A stretch of 64,000 bases of DNA from an uncultured Burkholderiales bacterium (GTDB taxonomy: Bacteria > Pseudomonadota > Gammaproteobacteria > Burkholderiales > Burkholderiaceae_C), in assembly GCA_903887325.1 (NCBI GenBank), contig CAISPG010000078.1:1-64000 (forward strand). Reading direction: 5' to 3'. Position numbers and translations under genes: made by a program. How positions within the stretch are numbered: position 1 is the first letter of the stretch; each line of letters starts with the position of its first letter. Below are positions 7,896 to 16,478 of the stretch, piece after piece. Under the pieces are notes generated by a model. It was not told the DNA's origin and did not search any database. It saw nothing but the letters and a program-made list of their open reading frames with translations.

Positions 7896-8681
7896 TTGAC
7901 TATTTCATACCACCACTTGGGTGAAGAAGAACTGGTGTTTCGTCAGGCATTCAGTCACTGCTTACCTCTGCTGATTAAAGGCCCCACCGGTTGCGGCAAA
8001 ACACGTTTTGTGGAATACATGGCGCAGCAATTAAAGCTGCCAATGTGGACAGTGGCCTGCAATGAAGATACCAGCGCAAGCGATCTGGTCGGCAGGTACA
8101 TTCTTAAGGGAAATGAAACACCTTGGATCGACGGGCCTTTGACCCAAGCGGTCAGACAAGGTGGTATTTGTTATCTGGATGAAGTGATAGAAGCCAGGCA
8201 GGAAGCACTGGTTGTTTTGAATTCGCTGGCTGATCATCGCCGTCAGCTCTTTATTGACAAAACTGGCGAAGTGCTTCAAGCCCCGCCTGATTTCATGCTT
8301 GTTGTTTCGTACAACCCCGGATACCAGAGCGTGATGCGTGATTTGAAAGAGTCCATCAAGCAGCGCTTCATCGCCGTACGCTTTGACTATCCTGCAGTCG
8401 AACTGGAGCAGCGCATTATTGCTACCGAATCCGGTTGTCAGCCTGGACTGGCGAGAGCGTTGGCCAACTTCGGGGCAAGCTCACGAAAATTAGCCGGCAC
8501 CGGTTTGTTTGAAGGTGTGTCAACCCGCATGCTGATACACGGCGCTAAATTGATGACGACCGAAAAAGCTCAGCAAAATTTGCTGGAAGCTGCTTTGATA
8601 GATCCGGTCACGGACGAGCCAACCATCCGTGCCACTTTGCTGGCTTTGTTGCCACTGGTCCTGGCCGCTGTTCAGAACTGA
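7896..8681 (+). CDS. NorQ/CbbQ-like MoxR-family AAA+ ATPase
   Basis: Remodelling ATPase of the CbbQ/NorQ group, about 261 residues. The ORF track starts at GTG 7851, but the family begins just before the YxPxGxE-like segment (here ISYHHLGEEE), so TTG 7896 is preferred; it has ACAGG about 11 bases upstream. Walker A is GPTGCGKTRFVEYMA, Walker B ICYLDEV, sensor 1 VVSYNPGYQS and the arginine-finger region LKESIKQRF. Relatives act with a VWA partner to activate Rubisco or mature nitric oxide reductase. Here the partner follows four bases downstream, and the neighbouring enzyme is an amidase, so the client is unknown. P. aeruginosa ami operons also carry an ATPase gene (amiB), to which this may be equivalent. 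Confidence 0.85.
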   Translation: MTISYHHLGEEELVFRQAFSHCLPLLIKGPTGCGKTRFVEYMAQQLKLPMWTVACNEDTSASDLVGRYILKGNETPWIDGPLTQAVRQGGICYLDEVIEARQEALVVLNSLADHRRQLFIDKTGEVLQAPPDFMLVVSYNPGYQSVMRDLKESIKQRFIAVRFDYPAVELEQRIIATESGCQPGLARALANFGASSRKLAGTGLFEGVSTRMLIHGAKLMTTEKAQQNLLEAALIDPVTDEPTIRATLLALLPLVLAAVQN

Positions 8682-8685
8682 GTCA

Positions 8686-10320
8686 ATGCACATGGCAACA
8701 GTGCTTGCAGACAAATGGCTGGAAGCAGTGTTGCGGGGCTTGCAACAACCGGCACAGCAAAAACCGCTGGTTGCACTGGAACGGCACAATAAACAGCAAC
8801 GACTCGCAATTACCCCTTTTGGGTTGTCGTTACCGCGCAGTTTGTCTGAGCAACTGGCCAATGTTTTGCAAGGCGGGTATCAACCTGTAGATTTGTTATG
8901 TATGGCAGCGCATGCCAAGGCCCATTTATTGCACTCCGCTTTTTTTCAGCCGGTGGGTAAATTCAAGCAACTATCGCTGGCCCTGATTTCACTGCTTGAA
9001 GATGAGCGGGTTGAGCGTTTAATTGCTGACGACATAGAGGGCATTGACGCTGTTTTTGCTTCAAGACTGGATATCACGCAGGCGTTGGAAATCGGTGGTG
9101 TAGAAACTCAGCTGGCGAAAATGTCGGTCTGTCTCAACCGCAGAAGCAATGTTTATGACGATTATTGGTGCGGCAAGGCGTTGGCCATGTTTGAGCAGGC
9201 ATTGATCAGCGGCCAAGGCTTTGCTGCCCTGCGTGAAGCCGGCTCCATTCTGGCCAATGATCTCGGGCAAATGCGGTACCGGTTTGACCATACCCGGTAT
9301 GCCGTCTGGCCAGCCTACCGTGATGACAATTCAATTTTGTGGACTGATGCATCTGCTGAACAAAAAATCCGGGAATCTGTTACACACTCCAGCAGCAAAC
9401 CTCCTCCGCTTGAGGAGTTGCCCGTCGTCAAAGAACCTTTTATTTTTTACTATGACGAATGGGATGGTGAAAACTCAGCGATGAAAGAAGCTTTCGTCAC
9501 TGTGAATCACACGGGCTTGACGCCTGGTCATGGGACAAAAGGTATCCCATTGCGGGCAGCGCATGCTACTTCGTTTAAATCTCGCAGAAAACGCGCCATT
9601 CGCGGTGAGTTCAAAGCTGCTACTGACTTCAGTGAACAACTTTGGCTTGATAAGGCCATAGAGCGTAGTGTCGATCTGCGCTGTCTCATATCTCCGGATG
9701 AAAATATCTATCAGCTATGGCAACGCCAGCAACTGAGCACAGGAGTGATGCTCTTGATTGATGCATCTGAATCTGCCAATGACCGGATACCCGGAACCTA
9801 CACCAGTATTTTGGATATTGAGAAAAAATCGATTGCATACCTGGCCGATTTTTTTCAATCCGCACAAATTCCTTTTGCAATTTCAAGCTTTCATTCCAAT
9901 ACCCGTGCTGATGTCAATATATGCCTGCACAAGGATTTTGTATCTGCCTGGTCAACGGCTGAACGCAAGGCTATAAAGGGTTTACAGGCAGGTTTTTCTA
10001 CCAGACTTGGTGCCGCTTTGCGGCACATGGGTACTTTGTGCAGCAAGCGCCTGCAACAACCCATGGTTCTGGTATTGACTGATGGCATTCCCAGTGACGT
10101 TGACGTGGAAAACGATAATTATTTGTTGCTGGATGCTCAATATGCAGTGGCTCAACTCAAGGACGAAGGCGTTGCCATTAATTGTTTGAAAATAGGGTCT
10201 ATGCAAGGCCAGGTCTGTCAACAGATCTTCGGTATCCCGCATACTGTGGTTTGTGAAGCAGACAATATTGAATTGGCTATTCGCAGTGTTTTGAAAAAAA
10301 TTAGAAAGAGCTTTTCATGA
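8686..10320 (+). CDS. NorD/CbbO-like von Willebrand factor A protein
   Basis: Partner of the upstream ATPase, 544 residues from the ATG at 8686; the ORF-track start would overlap the ATPase gene by about 50 bases. The C-terminal third is a VWA domain with the metal-ion-dependent adhesion motif DASES near residue 358 and VLTDGIPSD further on. The N-terminal part is the helical NorD/CbbO region, with FYYDEWDGE in the linker. In studied systems the VWA protein is the adaptor that docks the AAA+ ring to its client. Its stop overlaps the amiC start by four bases, which ties the pair to the amide-sensing genes. Confidence 0.82.
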   Translation: MHMATVLADKWLEAVLRGLQQPAQQKPLVALERHNKQQRLAITPFGLSLPRSLSEQLANVLQGGYQPVDLLCMAAHAKAHLLHSAFFQPVGKFKQLSLALISLLEDERVERLIADDIEGIDAVFASRLDITQALEIGGVETQLAKMSVCLNRRSNVYDDYWCGKALAMFEQALISGQGFAALREAGSILANDLGQMRYRFDHTRYAVWPAYRDDNSILWTDASAEQKIRESVTHSSSKPPPLEELPVVKEPFIFYYDEWDGENSAMKEAFVTVNHTGLTPGHGTKGIPLRAAHATSFKSRRKRAIRGEFKAATDFSEQLWLDKAIERSVDLRCLISPDENIYQLWQRQQLSTGVMLLIDASESANDRIPGTYTSILDIEKKSIAYLADFFQSAQIPFAISSFHSNTRADVNICLHKDFVSAWSTAERKAIKGLQAGFSTRLGAALRHMGTLCSKRLQQPMVLVLTDGIPSDVDVENDNYLLLDAQYAVAQLKDEGVAINCLKIGSMQGQVCQQIFGIPHTVVCEADNIELAIRSVLKKIRKSFS

Positions 10321-11432
10321 AGACCCTTATTCCTGTTGGCGTACTTTTTTCGCAAACAGGCGCTACCGCTGTGATTGAGAAGACGCAATTGCATGCCACC
10401 ACGCTCGCTATCCATGCCGCGAATCTTCAACTGGCCGCACACGGACTGGAAATTCAGCCTTTTTACATGGATCCGCAGTCTGACCCGTTTCTTTTTTCCA
10501 GCATGAGTGAACAATTGATCACAGAGCATGCGGTGAATGTGATCTTCGGTTGTTACACCTCCATAAGTCGTAAGTCGGTGGTGCCGGTTATTGAAAAGTA
10601 CAACAAGCTTCTTTTCTACCCGACCTTGTACGAAGGATTCGAATTTTCTCCGAACGTGATTTATACAGGTGCTTGCCCGAATCAAAACATCATCATCCTT
10701 GCTGAATTCATGTTTTCCATGTTTGGTAAAAATGTGTATCTCATCGGGTCGGATTACGTTTATCCCTATGAATCCAACCGCATCATGAAAGACATGGTCA
10801 ACGGGTTCGGCGGGCAGATCATGGGTGAGCACTACCTCAGCCTTGATGCCGCCCATGCGGCCTTCAGGCCTTTATTTGCAGATATAGCCGCGTGTAAACC
10901 GGATTTTATATTTTCAACCGTGGTGGGCGCATCAACATCCGCTCTGTATGAAACCTACGCGCAAGCCGGTTTTCAACCGCATACATTGCCTATCGCCAGC
11001 CTCACTACATCCGAGGCTGAGTTGGCGATCATGAATCCTGCTGCACGTGCTGACCACTACACAGCCGCTCCTTTTTTTGCGTCTCTATTAAAGAATTCAA
11101 CCTTACCTGACTGGCAACACTTGGCAGATTTGACAAAAGAAGTACCGGTTAATCAGTGCTGGGAGTCTGCCTATTTTCAGGTTATGCTGTTTGCTAAGGC
11201 GCTTATAGAAGCTGACAATGTCAATACTGACTCTCTGCTCAAGGTACTGCGCGGCATGGAAATAGATGCACCTCAGGGACGCATTCGCATTGACCCGGAT
11301 AACAACCATTGCTGGGTGTATTCGCGCATTGGTCGTTCTTGTGCGAATGGTGATTTTGAAATTGTGAAGGAATCGAAGAGGACAGTGCGGCCTGATCCGT
11401 ACCTGATGTCCTATGCCATTTCAGCTTTGTAG
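10317..11432 (+). CDS. amiC: Amide sensor AmiC (negative regulator of AmiR)
   Basis: Cytoplasmic member of the periplasmic-binding-protein fold, 371 residues without a signal peptide. In P. aeruginosa AmiC binds amides and releases the antiterminator AmiR. The sequence follows AmiC through FGCYTSISRKSVVPVIE, YPTLYEGFEFSPNVIYTGACPNQN, IGSDYVYPYESN, FSTVVG and the C-terminal IDAPQGRIRI and RPDPY. The tyrosine/threonine-rich pocket segment is retained. It is clearly paralogous to both UrtA proteins here. It is coupled by overlap to the VWA gene and precedes amiR by 61 bases. Confidence 0.92.
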   Translation: MKTLIPVGVLFSQTGATAVIEKTQLHATTLAIHAANLQLAAHGLEIQPFYMDPQSDPFLFSSMSEQLITEHAVNVIFGCYTSISRKSVVPVIEKYNKLLFYPTLYEGFEFSPNVIYTGACPNQNIIILAEFMFSMFGKNVYLIGSDYVYPYESNRIMKDMVNGFGGQIMGEHYLSLDAAHAAFRPLFADIAACKPDFIFSTVVGASTSALYETYAQAGFQPHTLPIASLTTSEAELAIMNPAARADHYTAAPFFASLLKNSTLPDWQHLADLTKEVPVNQCWESAYFQVMLFAKALIEADNVNTDSLLKVLRGMEIDAPQGRIRIDPDNNHCWVYSRIGRSCANGDFEIVKESKRTVRPDPYLMSYAISAL

Positions 11433-11493
11433 TTTCGCCAGCTGTTGAAGTATTTACAGCTTGCACATCTTATATAGCCGCTAAGGAGGTTGT

Positions 11494-12171
11494 ATGGAAA
11501 AGCATGATGTTGTCGCCGGATTACGCCAGATGCAGGTGGGTTTATGCCATCCTCTGGATGCCGAGTGCCGTTTGATATCTCAGCAATTGGAACGACTAGG
11601 CATGCCGTTCCGGCAGGTCTGGCCACCTGTCATGAGCGATTTAATGGCTGTTGATCTGGTGGTTCTGTCTCTGGTGCCTGAAGCTTTCATCAAGATAGAC
11701 AAAGCACTGTTCAATGCACTTAAAAATAAAATCGTGGTGTCAGTTCTGAAATTTGAAAGCCCCACCGTGCTGGAACTGGCCTGCCAATTGAATTCTTCTT
11801 CTTTGTTGTTTTCCCCTGTGAAACCTTTTGGTGTGTTGTCAGCTATTGTGCTGGCAGTCAATCAGCATAAAGTTCGCGAAGATTTGCTCAAACGCATCAG
11901 TAAGCTGGAAGGACGAATTGAGTCTGTGCGCTGCATTGAACAGGCCAAACGCTTTTTGATGGATACCAGCGGCATCAGTGATGCTGAGGCTTTCAAGGTC
12001 ATACGCGACCGATCCATGGACAAACGGTGTTCAGTAGAGGAAGTTGCCCAAAGCATCATCACCGCCAAGGATGCACTTGAATCTGCCCTGGGAGACTCTA
12101 GCCCTTTGGCAGGCCAGCACATAGCCGAATCCGTTCAACGCGGCACAGGTACAGTTGTTCGAATTAAATAA
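11494..12171 (+). CDS. amiR: ANTAR-domain antiterminator AmiR
   Basis: RNA-binding transcription antiterminator, 225 residues, preceded by a strong AAGGAGG. The N-terminal half is a pseudo-receiver without the usual phosphoacceptor aspartate cluster (FESPTVLELACQL corresponds to YESPAVLSQIIEL of AmiR). It is followed by a coiled-coil segment (LLKRISKLEGRIESV) and the ANTAR helices (IEQAKRFLMDTSGISDAEAF). It is about 30 residues longer at the C-terminus than Pseudomonas AmiR. The likely target is the leader terminator upstream of urtA1 at 2016-2060, under the control of AmiC. No AmiS-type permease follows. Confidence 0.9.
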   Translation: MEKHDVVAGLRQMQVGLCHPLDAECRLISQQLERLGMPFRQVWPPVMSDLMAVDLVVLSLVPEAFIKIDKALFNALKNKIVVSVLKFESPTVLELACQLNSSSLLFSPVKPFGVLSAIVLAVNQHKVREDLLKRISKLEGRIESVRCIEQAKRFLMDTSGISDAEAFKVIRDRSMDKRCSVEEVAQSIITAKDALESALGDSSPLAGQHIAESVQRGTGTVVRIK

Positions 12172-12231
12172 ACATTCGCAGACCTTCAATGCCCTTGTTT
12201 GGCGCTGAATGCACTGTACTTGGCCTGTTTT

Positions 12232-12248
12232 TGCATTAATTTGGTGCG
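12232..12248. promoter_or_regulatory. NtrC-like site upstream of urtA2
   Basis: TGCATTAATTTGGTGCG matches eight of ten half-site bases of TGCAC-N7-GTGCA and has the AT-rich centre of good NtrC sites. It lies about 65-80 bases upstream of the sigma-54 element. A further half-site, TGCAC, is at 12210-12214. Confidence 0.55.
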
Positions 12249-12310
12249 GAGCCAACCCAATTAAAGGTATTTCTTGGTGATATTTTTGATTACTTGCTGA
12301 TTTAGCTGGT

Positions 12311-12326
12311 TGGCACAAGGCTTGCA
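12311..12326 (+). promoter_or_regulatory. Sigma-54 promoter of the urtABCDE2 operon
   Basis: TGGCACAAGGCTTGCA matches the sigma-54 consensus TGGCAC-N5-TTGCW perfectly, with GG and GC ten bases apart. Transcription would start near 12338, giving a leader of about 55 bases before the ATG at 12393. With the NtrC-like site upstream, this points to nitrogen-limitation control of the urea transporter. Confidence 0.8.
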
Positions 12327-12392
12327 AAGGTAGTTGGCGTAGCCCACAAGGCGCGTTTCTTCTAACCCTTGTATTGTTTTGGAGCACATCGA

Positions 12393-13664
12393 ATGTTTAA
12401 CCGTCGCTTTCATCTGAAAACCCTGGTCGCTGCAGCCGCAGTTGCCAGCGGCTCTTTGTACATGACCGCAGTTCAGGCCGCTGACACCATCAAAGTGGGT
12501 GTGTTGCACAGCCTCTCAGGCACCATGGCTATTTCCGAGACCGTGTTGAAAGACACCGTGCTCATGGCCATCGACGAAATCAACGCCAAAGGCGGCGTGC
12601 TGGGCAAAAAGCTCGAGCCAGTGGTTGTTGACCCGGCCTCCAACTGGCCTTTGTTTGCCGAAAAAACCAAGCAGTTGCTCGGTCAAGACAAAGTTGCGGT
12701 GATCTTCGGTTGCTGGACTTCTGTGTCACGCAAATCAGTGCTGCCCGTGGTGGAAGAAATGAACGGCTTGCTGTTCTATCCCGTGCAATACGAAGGCGAA
12801 GAACTGTCTAAAAACGTGTTTTACACAGGCGCTGCACCTAACCAACAAGCCATTCCTGCTGTCGACTATTTGATGAGCAAAGACGGCGGTTCCGCCAAGC
12901 GTTGGGTGTTGCTGGGTACCGACTATGTCTACCCGCGTACCACCAACAAAATTTTGCGTGCTTACCTGATCAGCAAAGGCGTGAAAGAGTCTGACATCGA
13001 CGAAAAATACACACCCTTCGGTCACTCCGACTATCAGACGATCGTGGCCGATATCAAGAAATTTTCAACCGGCGGCAAAACCGCTGTGGTCTCTACTATC
13101 AATGGTGACTCCAACGTTCCTTTCTACAAAGAACTTGGCAATGCCGGTTTGAAAGCCAAAGACGTTCCGGTCGTGGCCTTCTCTGTGGGTGAAGAAGAAT
13201 TGCGCGGCGTGGACACCAAGCCCCTGGTCGGTCACTTGGCTGCATGGAACTACTTCCAATCCATCAAGAACCCCACCAACGATGCGTTCATCAAAAAATG
13301 GTCTGACTACGCCAAAGCCAAAGGCATTGCCGGTCATAAAGACAAGCCTTTGACCAACGACCCGATGGAAGCCACTTACATCGGTATCAATATGTGGAAG
13401 CAAGCGGTTGAAAAAGCCAAGTCCACTGATGTCGATAAAGTCATTGCTGCCATGGCAGGTCAGACATTCACCGCTCCAAGCGGCATCACTTCCAAAATGG
13501 ACGAGAAAAACCACCACTTGCACAAATCTGTGTTCATCGGTGAAATCAAGGCTGACGGTCAGTTCAACGTGGTTTGGAAAACACCCGGCCCTGTGAAAGC
13601 CAAGCCTTGGAGCCCTTACATTCCTGGCAACGACATCAAGCCTGACGAACCTGTCAAGAAGTAA
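12393..13664 (+). CDS. urtA: Urea ABC transporter substrate-binding protein UrtA
   Basis: Periplasmic urea-binding protein, 423 residues from the ATG at 12393 (GGAG 12 bases upstream); the ORF-track start eight codons earlier has no such site. A Sec signal peptide (MFNRRFHLKTLVAAAAVASG, ending VQAAD) is present. The core has IKVGVLHSLSGTMAISE, IFGCWTSVSRKSVLPVVEE, LLFYPVQYEGEE and TNDPMEATYIGINMWKQAVEKA, all typical of cyanobacterial and proteobacterial UrtA. It heads the canonical urtABCDE operon under the sigma-54 promoter and is followed by a GNRA hairpin. Confidence 0.95.
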   Translation: MFNRRFHLKTLVAAAAVASGSLYMTAVQAADTIKVGVLHSLSGTMAISETVLKDTVLMAIDEINAKGGVLGKKLEPVVVDPASNWPLFAEKTKQLLGQDKVAVIFGCWTSVSRKSVLPVVEEMNGLLFYPVQYEGEELSKNVFYTGAAPNQQAIPAVDYLMSKDGGSAKRWVLLGTDYVYPRTTNKILRAYLISKGVKESDIDEKYTPFGHSDYQTIVADIKKFSTGGKTAVVSTINGDSNVPFYKELGNAGLKAKDVPVVAFSVGEEELRGVDTKPLVGHLAAWNYFQSIKNPTNDAFIKKWSDYAKAKGIAGHKDKPLTNDPMEATYIGINMWKQAVEKAKSTDVDKVIAAMAGQTFTAPSGITSKMDEKNHHLHKSVFIGEIKADGQFNVVWKTPGPVKAKPWSPYIPGNDIKPDEPVKK

Positions 13665-13677
13665 TTCAATAGGGAAT

Positions 13678-13703
13678 GCATTGGCTGCGTGAGCAGTCAA
13701 TGC
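13678..13703 (+). other. GNRA-capped hairpin between urtA2 and urtB2
   Basis: GCATTGGCTGC-GTGA-GCAGTCAATGC is an 11-pair stem with one G-U pair and a GTGA tetraloop, without a T-tract. Its place and form mirror the hairpin after urtA1 although the sequences differ, suggesting a shared role in keeping the binding-protein message abundant. Confidence 0.7.
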
Positions 13704-13771
13704 GGGATGCGAAACATGAGGGGGAGGGCGCAAGTCACTCCCCCTTTTGATGAACAGCGAAAAGAGCAGGT

Positions 13772-15352
13772 ATGAAAGCGATAGCTTTATTTTTAGCAGT
13801 GTGTGTGTCTGTGCTTGGAACGACATCTGCACTGGCACTCACGCCTCAGCAGGTACATGACATAGTGACGGGCGAAACTGACGCCCGAATTGAAAGTCTG
13901 CAAAAGGCATTGGCACAAGCCGATGCGCAGACAGCCGTATTTTTGCAAGCCTTGGCAGATGACGCTGTCGTCATTGCAGGTGAGCAAGTTGTCGTTGTTC
14001 GTGACGGCAAAGGCTTTGATCCGGCAACAGGCAAAGACATGTCCGTGCCTGCAAGCGCAGAAGGCGTGGTCAGCAACAACCGCATGCGCGGCGAAATCGA
14101 TTCAGCCCTGGCTGCATTGCAATTGCTCAGCCCGGGTGATGCGATGCGCACGAAAGCAGCGCAGGCTTTGGTGTCTGAGCCCGATCCGAGTAAAAAACCG
14201 CTGCTTGAAAAAGCCATTACAGCAGAGAAAAATCCTGCCATCAGCCAATTGCTGCTGCTGGCGCAAGCTGCCATTGACATCAGCAGCACAGACGCCGCCG
14301 TGCGCTTGGCCGCTGCCAAGGCTTTAGGCAACAGCAAAACGCCAAACACGCAGTTATTGTTGAATCAACAAATGAAGTTGGAAACCGATGCAGCGGTGAG
14401 AGCGCAAATGAAGGCTTCCTTGGCAGAGATCAAATCCGCATTGGCTTGGGGCGAGCGACTCGGTGCGTTATTCACCGGTTTAAGTCTGGGATCTATTTTG
14501 TTACTGGTCGCGCTCGGCTTGGCCATCACTTACGGTTTGATGGGTGTGATCAACATGGCGCATGGCGAATTGATGATGGTCGGTGCGTATGCCACCTATG
14601 TGGTGCAGGCTTTTTTTCGCAAGCACATGGGCGGTGCTTTCGATTACTACCTGGTCGCCGCTTTGCCTATGGCATTTATCTCGGCTGCTTTGGTCGGCGC
14701 ATTGCTGGAGCGCGCGGTGTTACGCCATTTGTACGGCCGCCCGCTGGAAACATTGCTGGCTACCTGGGGCATCAGTTTGATTTTGATGCAAACCGTGAGA
14801 ACCATTTTCGGGGCTCAAAACGTCGCAGTGGAAAACCCGTCATGGATGAGCGGCGGCATACAGGTGTTGGCAAATCTCAGTTTGCCGTGGAACAGATTAT
14901 TGATTGTGGTATTTGCTTTGCTGGTGCTTGGCGGTGTGGCTTTGTTGATCAGCCAGACACGGTTAGGTTTGTTTGTACGCGGCGTCACGCAAAACCGCGC
15001 CATGGCCTCTTGCATGGGCGTGAACACTGCACGAATAGATACCTATGCATTCGCACTCGGCTCGGGCATTGCCGGTTTGGCTGGTTGTGCGTTGAGTCAA
15101 ATAGGTAACGTAGGTCCCGACTTAGGTCAAGGCTATATCGTCGACGCATTCATGGTGGTGGTGCTTGGCGGGGTCGGTCAACTGGCCGGCACGGTCTATG
15201 CCGCTTTAGGGCTGGGCGTGCTCAACAAATTATTGGAAGGTTGGACCGGGGCAGTGCTGGCGAAGATCGCCGTGCTGGTGTTCATCATCATCTTCATCCA
15301 GAAACGACCGCAAGGCTTGTTCGCGATGAAGGGCCGCAGTGCGGAGGCATGA
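13772..15352 (+). CDS. urtB: Urea ABC transporter permease UrtB
   Basis: LivH-type permease, 526 residues. A signal-like start (MKAIALFLAVCVSVLGTTSA) leads into a periplasmic, alanine-rich helical domain of about 210 residues, which is normal for UrtB of urea systems. The membrane part begins near residue 230 (LFTGLSLGSILLLVALGLAI) and carries YGLMGVINMAHGELMMVGAY and PLETLLATWGISLI. The gene is preceded by a roughly 100-base spacer holding a hairpin. Its stop lies one base before the urtC2 start. Confidence 0.95.
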   Translation: MKAIALFLAVCVSVLGTTSALALTPQQVHDIVTGETDARIESLQKALAQADAQTAVFLQALADDAVVIAGEQVVVVRDGKGFDPATGKDMSVPASAEGVVSNNRMRGEIDSALAALQLLSPGDAMRTKAAQALVSEPDPSKKPLLEKAITAEKNPAISQLLLLAQAAIDISSTDAAVRLAAAKALGNSKTPNTQLLLNQQMKLETDAAVRAQMKASLAEIKSALAWGERLGALFTGLSLGSILLLVALGLAITYGLMGVINMAHGELMMVGAYATYVVQAFFRKHMGGAFDYYLVAALPMAFISAALVGALLERAVLRHLYGRPLETLLATWGISLILMQTVRTIFGAQNVAVENPSWMSGGIQVLANLSLPWNRLLIVVFALLVLGGVALLISQTRLGLFVRGVTQNRAMASCMGVNTARIDTYAFALGSGIAGLAGCALSQIGNVGPDLGQGYIVDAFMVVVLGGVGQLAGTVYAALGLGVLNKLLEGWTGAVLAKIAVLVFIIIFIQKRPQGLFAMKGRSAEA

Positions 15353-15353
15353 C

Positions 15354-16478
15354 ATGAACAAACTTCAACTTCCTCAACCCGTTCGTTTGTTGTCGCCTCT
15401 GGGTTGGACGGTATTCATCGGTCTGCTGCTGTGTGTCAGCCTGTTGGCTCCAGCGCTGAATTTGTGGTTGCCGGTGAGCCATCCTTTGCATATGAGTGAC
15501 TTCGCTGTCTCGCTGGTCGGCAAGATCATGTGTTACGCCATATGCGCGTTAGCCATGGATTTGATCTGGGGCTACACCGGCATCTTGTCTTTGGGCCATG
15601 GTTTGTTTTTTGCACTCGGCGGTTACGCCATGGGCATGTATTTGATGCGTCAGATCGGCACCGACGGCAATTACAAATCCGAACTGCCTGACTTCATGGT
15701 CTTCCTCGATTGGAAAACCTTGCCCTGGCACTGGTACTTCAGCGACAGCTTTGTGGCTACCTTGCTGTTGGTGGTGCTGGCACCTGGATTGCTGGCTTTG
15801 TTGTTCGGCTACTTCGCGTTCCGTTCACGCATCAAAGGGGTGTATTTCTCCATCATCACGCAGGCCATGACTTTTGCTTTCATGCTGCTTTTCTTTCGCA
15901 ATGAAACCGGTTTTGGCGGCAACAACGGCTTCACCGATTTCAAACGAATTCTGGGCACACCGATTGCCACGCCGAACATGCGCATGTTCTTGTTTGTGTT
16001 GACCGGTGTGTGTTTGCTCGGTTGTTATTTGGCAGCTCGTTGGTTGGTGCAAAGCAAATATGGCCGGGTGTTGCAAGCCATACGCGATGCTGAAAGCCGG
16101 GTGATGTTCAGCGGTTACTCACCACTGCCATTCAAACTCAGCATCTGGGTGATTTCCGCAGTGATGTGCGGTGTTGCAGGTGCCTTGTACGTGCCTCAGG
16201 TTGGCATCATCAACCCCAGCGAAATGAGTCCTGCGAATTCGATTGAAATCGCCATCTGGGCAGCGGTCGGCGGACGAGCCAGTTTGATCGGTCCGATTGC
16301 CGGTGCCTTCATGGTCAACGGTGTCAAGAGTTGGTTGACGGTGGTCGCACCCGAGTATTGGTTGTATGTATTGGGCGCCTTGTTTATTGCAGTGACTTTG
16401 TACATGCCTCAAGGTGTCATTGGTTTGTTGGGCAATATCAAACAACGCCTGGCTGCACGCAAAGGGGAGCCGTCATGA
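15354..16478 (+). CDS. urtC: Urea ABC transporter permease UrtC
   Basis: LivM-type permease, 374 residues from the ATG at 15354. The ORF track starts five codons earlier inside urtB2, but the ATG directly after the urtB2 stop fits the operon. The motifs WGYTGILSLGHGLFFALGGYAMGMYLM and AVGGRASLIGPIAGAF are diagnostic. Its stop overlaps the urtD2 start (ATGA). Confidence 0.95.
   Translation: MNKLQLPQPVRLLSPLGWTVFIGLLLCVSLLAPALNLWLPVSHPLHMSDFAVSLVGKIMCYAICALAMDLIWGYTGILSLGHGLFFALGGYAMGMYLMRQIGTDGNYKSELPDFMVFLDWKTLPWHWYFSDSFVATLLLVVLAPGLLALLFGYFAFRSRIKGVYFSIITQAMTFAFMLLFFRNETGFGGNNGFTDFKRILGTPIATPNMRMFLFVLTGVCLLGCYLAARWLVQSKYGRVLQAIRDAESRVMFSGYSPLPFKLSIWVISAVMCGVAGALYVPQVGIINPSEMSPANSIEIAIWAAVGGRASLIGPIAGAFMVNGVKSWLTVVAPEYWLYVLGALFIAVTLYMPQGVIGLLGNIKQRLAARKGEPS

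Noticed and set aside
12249-12392. A second terminator/antiterminator before urtA2
   Set aside because: No strong stem with a T-tract occurs between the sigma-54 promoter and the ATG, so AmiR control of this operon is not supported.
13065-13838. 257-residue minus-strand ORF
   Set aside because: It lies antisense to urtA2 and the urtB2 start, has no family resemblance and no ribosome-binding site evidence.
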